From contig NZ_JAUSXI010000001.1 of the NCBI RefSeq assembly GCF_030815865.1, positions 1,240,001-1,304,000 of the forward strand: a DNA stretch of 64,000 nucleotides, given 5' to 3'. The notes under the pieces are model-generated. The model was not told the DNA's origin and did no database searches. It saw only the letters and a list, made by a program, of their open reading frames with translations. This document shows, piece after piece, positions 59,479 to 64,000 of this stretch; positions within the stretch are counted from its first letter, which is position 1, and the number at the start of each line of letters is the position of its first letter. The translations under genes and the position numbers were made by a program. This DNA comes from Arthrobacter globiformis. GTDB taxonomy: Bacteria > Actinomycetota > Actinomycetes > Actinomycetales > Micrococcaceae.

Positions 59479-60246
59479 ATGAGCACTTTTCCGTCCGAGC
59501 GCACGGCAATCGTCACCGGAGCCGTCTCGGAACGCGGCATCGGCCGGGCCACCGCCAACTACCTTGCAGAGCAGGGCTGGAACATAGGCATCATCGACCT
59601 CGACGACGCCCTCTGCCAGGCCACGGCCAAGGAAATCGCCAGCCAGTACGGCGTGAAGGCCCACGGCGTGGGCGCGAACGTCGCGGACGAGGCATCGGTC
59701 CGGGCAGCCATCGATTCCATCGAAGCGGAACTGCCCCAGATCGTGGCCCTCGCGAATGTGGCCGGCGTCAGCTCGCCGGTCCCGTACCTGGAACTCGACG
59801 CCGCCGAGTGGGACCGCGTGCTCAACATCAACCTCAACGGCGTCCACTACGCCACGCGCCGCGTCGCCGAATCCATGACGAAGAACCGCATTGGCCGCAT
59901 CGTGAACATCTCCTCCGTCTCCGCACAGCGCGGCGGCGGAACGTTCTCCAAGACCCCGTACTCCGTGGCGAAGGCCGGCGTGATCGGACTGACCCGCTCC
60001 ACCGCCCGCGAACTCGGGGAGTACGACATCACGGTCAACGCCGTCTCACCCGGCCCCATCGACACCGACATCATGGGCGGCACCCTCAGCCAGGAACGCA
60101 AGGACGAATTGGTCCGGGACCTCGTGGTCAACCGGGTCGGTTCCACTCGGGACATCGCCGCAGCCATCGCCTTCCTCATCAGCGAGGACGCCGGATACAT
60201 CTCCGGCCAGACGCTGAATGTGGACGGCGGCCTCTACATGCACTAA
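59479..60246 (+). CDS. SDR-family oxidoreductase
   Basis: This 255-aa short-chain dehydrogenase has AIVTGAVSERGIGRATANYL, ALANVAGVSSP, the catalytic Ser in NISSVSAQRGGGT and YSVAK. IIDLDDALC with Asp after strand 2 favours NAD. PGPIDTDIMGGTLSQERKD matches the SDR at 20194, so the two are paralogs. D-threitol dehydrogenase of M. smegmatis is also an SDR, which makes tetritol oxidation a reasonable proposal. AGGAGCACATCC precedes the ATG. The 144-base spacer before it holds no other feature I can support. Confidence 0.88.
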   Translation: MSTFPSERTAIVTGAVSERGIGRATANYLAEQGWNIGIIDLDDALCQATAKEIASQYGVKAHGVGANVADEASVRAAIDSIEAELPQIVALANVAGVSSPVPYLELDAAEWDRVLNINLNGVHYATRRVAESMTKNRIGRIVNISSVSAQRGGGTFSKTPYSVAKAGVIGLTRSTARELGEYDITVNAVSPGPIDTDIMGGTLSQERKDELVRDLVVNRVGSTRDIAAAIAFLISEDAGYISGQTLNVDGGLYMH

Positions 60247-60257
60247 GAAGGACAGCC

Positions 60258-60353
60258 ATGCTTCGCTCCTGGACCCGGGAACGCAAGATCTACCTGGCAA
60301 TTGGCGTCCTCGCCAGCCTTGCCGGCGTGCTGCTCATCGCCTTTTCGCTCTGA
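60258..60353 (+). CDS. 31-aa single-span membrane peptide
   Basis: The frame encodes a basic head (MLRSWTRERKIY) and one hydrophobic helix (LAIGVLASLAGVLLIAFSL). GAAGGACAGCC directly precedes the ATG, and codons show the usual G/C third-position bias. It lies between the SDR stop (11 bases before) and the MFS gene (about 100 bases after). The layout resembles small proteins that associate with transporters. No homolog can be named from the sequence alone. Confidence 0.6.
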   Translation: MLRSWTRERKIYLAIGVLASLAGVLLIAFSL

Positions 60354-60454
60354 GTCTTTCGCACCACCAACCTGATTTACCGGGACCAGTTCCTCCCGAA
60401 CGGACCCATCTGCAGTGCCCTGATTTGCTCGCTTTTGCTCAAAGAGGAGTTTGA

Positions 60455-61858
60455 ATGACTGTCACCAAACCATCCACCACGAAGGAGCTGCTGGACTCGC
60501 CGATCCTCAAATCGGCCATCTCCAAGGCGTCCTTCCGGCTCATGCCGATGCTCGTCATCCTTTACGTCGTGGCCTTCCTGGACCGCACCAACGTGGGCTT
60601 CGCCGAGGCCGCCCTCGAAGCGGACAAGGGCATTAGCGCAGGTGCCTACGCACTCGGCGCCGGTATTTTCTTCATCGGCTACGCCCTGTTCGAGATCCCC
60701 AGCAACCTGCTCCTAACCAGGTTCGGCGCCAAGGTGTGGCTGGCACGCATCGCCGTCACCTGGGGCATCGTCTCCGCCTGCTTCGCCTTCGTGCAGGACG
60801 AGACCTCCTTCGTGATCCTGAGGTTCCTGCTGGGCGTGACCGAGGCCGGGCTCTTCCCGGGCGTCATCATGTTCCTCGCCGCCTGGTTCCCGAACAAGGT
60901 CCGCGTCAAGATGTTTGCCATCTTCTACCTCGCACAGCCGTTCTCCCAGATGATGGGCGCCCCGCTGTCCGGCTGGCTGATCAACATCGGCGACCAGGTT
61001 CCCGGCGTCCAGGGCTGGCAGGTCATGTTCTTCATCGAGGGCATGCTCGCCGTGCTGGCCGGCGTCGCCGCCTTCTTCTTCCTGATCAACAGCCCGCAGG
61101 ACGCCAAATTCCTGAACAGGGACGAGAAGAAAGCGCTCCTGGACGTCATGGCCCTGGAAGACACCGTCAAGGAAGAGACCGGTCCGCGCGGTGTGCTCGC
61201 CGCGATGAAGAACGGCAAGGTCTGGTACTTCACGGTCATCTACTTCTGCCTCCAGATCGCCGTCTACGGCGTCACCTTCTACCTGCCGCAGCAGGTGGCG
61301 CAGCTGACCGGGCAGAAGGTAGGCCTCGCCGTCGGACTCATGGCCGCCATCCCGTGGTTCTTCGGCATCTTCGCCTGCTACTTCATCGGCAAGGCCGCCA
61401 ACACCGTGATCCGCCGCCGGGTCTGGGGCACCGGGCTGTTCATCTCCACCGGCCTGTGCATCTTCGGCTCCGCCTGGGCCGGCGCCAACCATCTCCCCGC
61501 GCTGGGCATCGTGTTCATCACCCTCGCGGTGTGCAGCTTCCTCTCCATCGGACCCATCGCCTGGTCATACCCGACGGCGTTCCTCACCGGAACTGCCGCC
61601 GCGGCCGGCATCGGTCTCATCAACTCGCTGGGCAACATGGGCGGCTTCGTGGCCCCGATCCTGCGGACCACCGTCAACCAGGTGACCGCCTCGGATACCG
61701 GCACCATGGGCGTCTACGCACTCGGCGTGCTGCCGTTCCTCGCCGCGGTCATGATGATCGGCACTCGGAAGTTCAAGAACAAGGCCGACGACCTGCTCGA
61801 AACCAGCGCCACCGGAACGGCTGGCACTGCCCAAGATCAGGCACTGCTGGAAAAGTAG
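60455..61858 (+). CDS. MFS transporter, anion:cation symporter family
   Basis: This 467-aa, 12-helix ACS-type MFS protein has ILYVVAFLDRTNVGFAEAAL, GAGIFFIGYALFEIPSNLLL, LLGVTEAGLFPGVIMFLAAW and NSLGNMGGFVAPILRTTV, closely paralleling the transporter at 18790. AAAGAGGAG lies before the ATG. ACS members carry organic anions such as tartrate or sugar acids, which hints that the operon's imported substrate may be a tetronate or another sugar acid rather than a neutral polyol. It is cotranscribed with the enzymes above. Confidence 0.9.
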   Translation: MTVTKPSTTKELLDSPILKSAISKASFRLMPMLVILYVVAFLDRTNVGFAEAALEADKGISAGAYALGAGIFFIGYALFEIPSNLLLTRFGAKVWLARIAVTWGIVSACFAFVQDETSFVILRFLLGVTEAGLFPGVIMFLAAWFPNKVRVKMFAIFYLAQPFSQMMGAPLSGWLINIGDQVPGVQGWQVMFFIEGMLAVLAGVAAFFFLINSPQDAKFLNRDEKKALLDVMALEDTVKEETGPRGVLAAMKNGKVWYFTVIYFCLQIAVYGVTFYLPQQVAQLTGQKVGLAVGLMAAIPWFFGIFACYFIGKAANTVIRRRVWGTGLFISTGLCIFGSAWAGANHLPALGIVFITLAVCSFLSIGPIAWSYPTAFLTGTAAAAGIGLINSLGNMGGFVAPILRTTVNQVTASDTGTMGVYALGVLPFLAAVMMIGTRKFKNKADDLLETSATGTAGTAQDQALLEK

Positions 61859-61921
61859 TCAGCAGCGCGCACAGGCGCAGCAACACCAGCGCCTAGTAAC
61901 CCAGTAAAGGCAGGAAATCCC

Positions 61922-62758
61922 GTGACCCAGCTCGGCCAGGCCATCAAAGACCCCGGCACGATTTTCGTCGGCGTCAGCACCAAGATGTACCTGGGTTACC
62001 GGGACAGCCTGCGCTGGCTGGATGAACTGCGCCAGCAGGCGGACGCCCGCCCGGCCCTCGCGGCCGGGCGGGTGGTCCCGTTCGTGATTCCGTCCTTTCC
62101 GATGCTTCCGGCGGCAGGGGAGATCATGGCCGGGTCGCCGCTGGTCCTAGGTGCCCAGAATTGCGGCTGGGCAGATGGTCCGTGGACGGGTGAACTCTCG
62201 CCGTCGCTGCTCGCCGAGCTGGGCGTGGGACTCGTGGAGATCGGGCACGCCGAGCGGCGGCGGCACTTCGGTGAGGACGACGCCATGATTGCGCTCAAGG
62301 TCAGGGCGGCCGACGACGCCGGCCTCAGCCCGCTGCTGTGCGTGGGGGAGGAGTCGCTCGGCCCGGAGGCCACCTTGAATGCCGGAGCGGCCGACGCCGG
62401 CGGTACTGCCGGTGCGGAAGGCGCCGCCCGCTTCGTCTTCAGCCAGATCGAATCCGCGGTCGGCGGGGACTGGGACCTGGCCGCCCGGCTGGTCATCGCC
62501 TATGAACCCGTCTGGGCCATCGGCGCCGCCGATCCTGCCAGCGCGGAGTACGTGTCCGCCGTCGTACACATTTTGCGGGAACTGCTCGGTGCCCACGGGC
62601 TGCAGCACCTCGCCGTCATCTACGGCGGGTCCGCGAAACCCGGCCTGCTGCCCACACTGAATGGTGTGTCCGGGCTGTTCCTCGGCCGGTTCGCACACGA
62701 CGCCGCGAACTTCGGAAAAGTGCTGGACGAAGCACTGTCGCTGGTGTACGCAGACTAG
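61922..62758 (+). CDS. Triosephosphate isomerase-family protein, LerI/EryH-like
   Basis: This 278-aa protein has the TIM catalytic residues: Lys in GVSTKMYLGYRDSL, His in VEIGHAERRRHFGED and Glu in VIAYEPVWAIGAADPAS, with the phosphate loops IYGGSAKPG and GLFLGRF. The N-terminal segment differs from housekeeping TpiA (STKMYLG in place of NWKMN), as in the LerI and EryH enzymes that isomerise L-erythrulose phosphate to D-erythrulose 4-phosphate. It starts with GTG at 61922 after AGGAAA. It is the last gene of the operon. Confidence 0.87.
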   Translation: MTQLGQAIKDPGTIFVGVSTKMYLGYRDSLRWLDELRQQADARPALAAGRVVPFVIPSFPMLPAAGEIMAGSPLVLGAQNCGWADGPWTGELSPSLLAELGVGLVEIGHAERRRHFGEDDAMIALKVRAADDAGLSPLLCVGEESLGPEATLNAGAADAGGTAGAEGAARFVFSQIESAVGGDWDLAARLVIAYEPVWAIGAADPASAEYVSAVVHILRELLGAHGLQHLAVIYGGSAKPGLLPTLNGVSGLFLGRFAHDAANFGKVLDEALSLVYAD

Positions 62759-63051
62759 AGGAATGCCTCGCGGCCCGTCCCTTCGCTGAGCACGAGTTCG
62801 CCGTCTTCAATGGACACCAGAAGGCTCCGGGGTCTGCCGTGGAGTTTCATTTCCGCGCTGAGACTGCGGCTGGTGACTTCGACCCCCACCGTTGCGCCTT
62901 TGGCCGGCAGTTCAACGGAGACTTCCTCGGCCATGCCCAACAGTTCCCTGGTGGTGACATCGCGGTCGTACCGGGCCTCCTTTCCGTTGACTGTGATGGC
63001 AACCTCATCCTCGTTGAAGCCATCCTGAAGAATGATGAGCAGTTCCTGCAT
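62755..63051 (-). CDS. Small hypothetical protein
   Basis: This 98-aa protein begins MQELLIILQDGFNEDEVAITV and is rich in Glu and Val, with alternating hydrophobic residues suggesting a beta-rich fold (VSVELPAKGATVGVEV; RSLLVSIEDGELVLSEG). No Cys, signal or membrane segment is present. The start at 63051 is chosen because the frame further upstream is the antisense of tex. Its stop overlaps the stop of the convergent TIM-like gene by four bases. I do not recognise the family. Confidence 0.65.
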   Translation of the reverse strand: MQELLIILQDGFNEDEVAITVNGKEARYDRDVTTRELLGMAEEVSVELPAKGATVGVEVTSRSLSAEMKLHGRPRSLLVSIEDGELVLSEGTGREAFL

Positions 63052-63187
63052 GATGCGCCGCCTAAGTCGATGACCCCCGCTGCATAAAGTCACTACACCA
63101 CTTAAGGGCGGTTGTGGGTAGTGCGGTTTGCTTCGTCCGCTGCCCCTTGATCGCCCCGGATCCGGGCGCGTAGGGCAAAATGTTCTG

Positions 63188-64000
63188 GTGACCCAACAGC
63201 CGCAGCACCCCGCCATGCCCTCGCCCAGCCCCGCCTCCGCCGCCGGGACAAACCCGAAGGACACCCCCGCGTCCGGGCCGGTCGCCGGTCCCGGGGCGGA
63301 CGATATTGCCGCCCGCATAGCGGAACAGATCGCCGCCGAGCTCGGCGTGAAGGCCTGGCAGGTGAAGGCGGCCGTGGAACTGCTCGACGGCGGGTCCACC
63401 GTTCCGTTCATCGCCCGCTACCGCAAGGAAGCCACCGGGACGCTCGACGACGGCCAGCTCCGCGAGCTCGACGAGCGCCTGCGCTACCTCCGCGAACTGG
63501 AGGACCGCCGTCGTGCTGTCCTGGAGGCGATTGCCGCGCAGGGGAAGTTGACCCCGGAACTGCAGGCCGCCGTCGTGGCTGCCGATACGAAGTCCCGGCT
63601 CGAAGACATCTACCTGCCCTTCAAGTCAAAGCGCCGCACCAAGGCGCAGATCGCCCGTGAGGCCGGGCTGGAGCCGCTCGCGGACGCGCTGCTCAAACGC
63701 CCGGAGCTCGACCCCGAGCGCGAGGCAGCCAAGTACCTGAACACGGAGCACGCCGTCGACGACGCCGCTGCGGCGCTCGCCGGCGCCCGCGCCATCCTCG
63801 TGGAGCGCGTGGCCCAGGACGCCGACCTTGCAGAGAACCTGCGCGAGCGGCTGTGGACGCAGGGCCGGATGGTGTCCCGGGTGAAGAAGGGCAGGGAATC
63901 CGAGGGGCAGAAGTTCGCGGATTACTTTAACTTTTCGCAGGCGCCGTCGGGAATGCCGTCGCACCGCGTGCTGGCGCTGCTGCGCGGTGAGAAAGACGGC
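63188..64000 (+). CDS. tex: Tex-family RNA-binding protein, N-terminal part
   Basis: The frame starts with GTG at 63188 (or ATG at 63215) and runs off the right edge after 271 codons. After a Pro/Ala/Ser-rich start, IAEQIAAELGVKAWQVKAAVELLDGGSTVPFIARYRKEATGTLDD is the Tex N-terminal helix-turn-helix region, followed by LRELDERLRYLRELEDRRRAVLEAI and LEDIYLPFKSKRRTKAQIAREAGLEPLAD, all characteristic. The S1 domain and helix-hairpin-helix parts lie beyond the window. Tex acts in transcription and RNA processing. Confidence 0.93.
   Translation, partial: MTQQPQHPAMPSPSPASAAGTNPKDTPASGPVAGPGADDIAARIAEQIAAELGVKAWQVKAAVELLDGGSTVPFIARYRKEATGTLDDGQLRELDERLRYLRELEDRRRAVLEAIAAQGKLTPELQAAVVAADTKSRLEDIYLPFKSKRRTKAQIAREAGLEPLADALLKRPELDPEREAAKYLNTEHAVDDAAAALAGARAILVERVAQDADLAENLRERLWTQGRMVSRVKKGRESEGQKFADYFNFSQAPSGMPSHRVLALLRGEKDG

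Overview
The window reads as chromosomal DNA of a high-GC actinobacterium of the Arthrobacter/Pseudarthrobacter group. The reasons are strong G/C third-position bias, GTG and TTG starts, several apparently leaderless genes (TANNNT 6-7 bases before ATG), a sucD end followed by a myo-inositol cluster, the Cgl0159-type aldolase, a lipoprotein that looks like DUF6318, and sugar-acid MFS/GntR modules. The genus is an inference.

Region 1 (1-2.2 kb): 3' end of sucD, an ArsR plus SRPBCC pair, and a small tautomerase gene. Region 2 (2.2-16.2 kb): myo-inositol catabolism. On the + strand lie iolC, a Cgl0159-type aldolase, iolD, mmsA/iolA, an iolE-like gene, iolG, a second TIM-barrel isomerase and an iolT-like transporter. 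A divergent MarR/MFS efflux pair separates these from iolB and a GntR/UTRA regulator on the - strand. A 16-bp motif (GTATGTC-NNN-ACAAAC core) lies before iolC, before the regulator and before the tautomerase, so it is a good candidate IolR operator.

Region 3 (16.2-26.7 kb): a class I glutamine amidotransferase (PuuD type), an SRPBCC gene, a GntR(FCD)-MFS-SDR module, an IS481-family element inserted inside a dispersed palindrome with a 15-bp target duplication, a LOG-family protein, a secreted matrixin-like protease and a ferritin-like/VIT iron transporter. Region 4 (26.8-32.2 kb): a sodium:solute symporter, XRE-cupin regulator, agmatinase-family ureohydrolase and ThDP enzyme, possibly for guanidino compounds. 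Region 5 (32.3-39.8 kb): a MarR-controlled DHA2 drug exporter with a coiled-coil tail, a heterodimeric ABC exporter and small genes. Region 6 (39.9-47.6 kb): McrBC with an altered McrC catalytic motif, TetR, a divergent two-component pair, and an orphan Vsr. Region 7 (47.7-52.6 kb): a frameshifted NCS1 permease, two secreted proteins in lower-GC DNA, gene remnants and a patatin-like protein. Region 8 (52.7-62.8 kb): an OYE reductase, then a GntR-controlled operon (isomerase, DAK kinase, RpiB, 3-hydroxyacyl-CoA-dehydrogenase-like enzyme, SDR, 31-aa membrane peptide, ACS-family MFS, TIM-like isomerase). Its enzyme set matches tetritol/erythrulose-phosphate metabolism. The window ends inside tex.

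Four long genes (iolC, mmsA, the IS481 transposase, the NCS1 permease) carry single-base frameshifts in otherwise intact reading frames. Three lie at or next to short homopolymer or repeat tracts, so sequencing error should be excluded before calling them pseudogenes. Several families of dispersed palindromes occur between genes. No tRNA, rRNA or CRISPR array was recognised.
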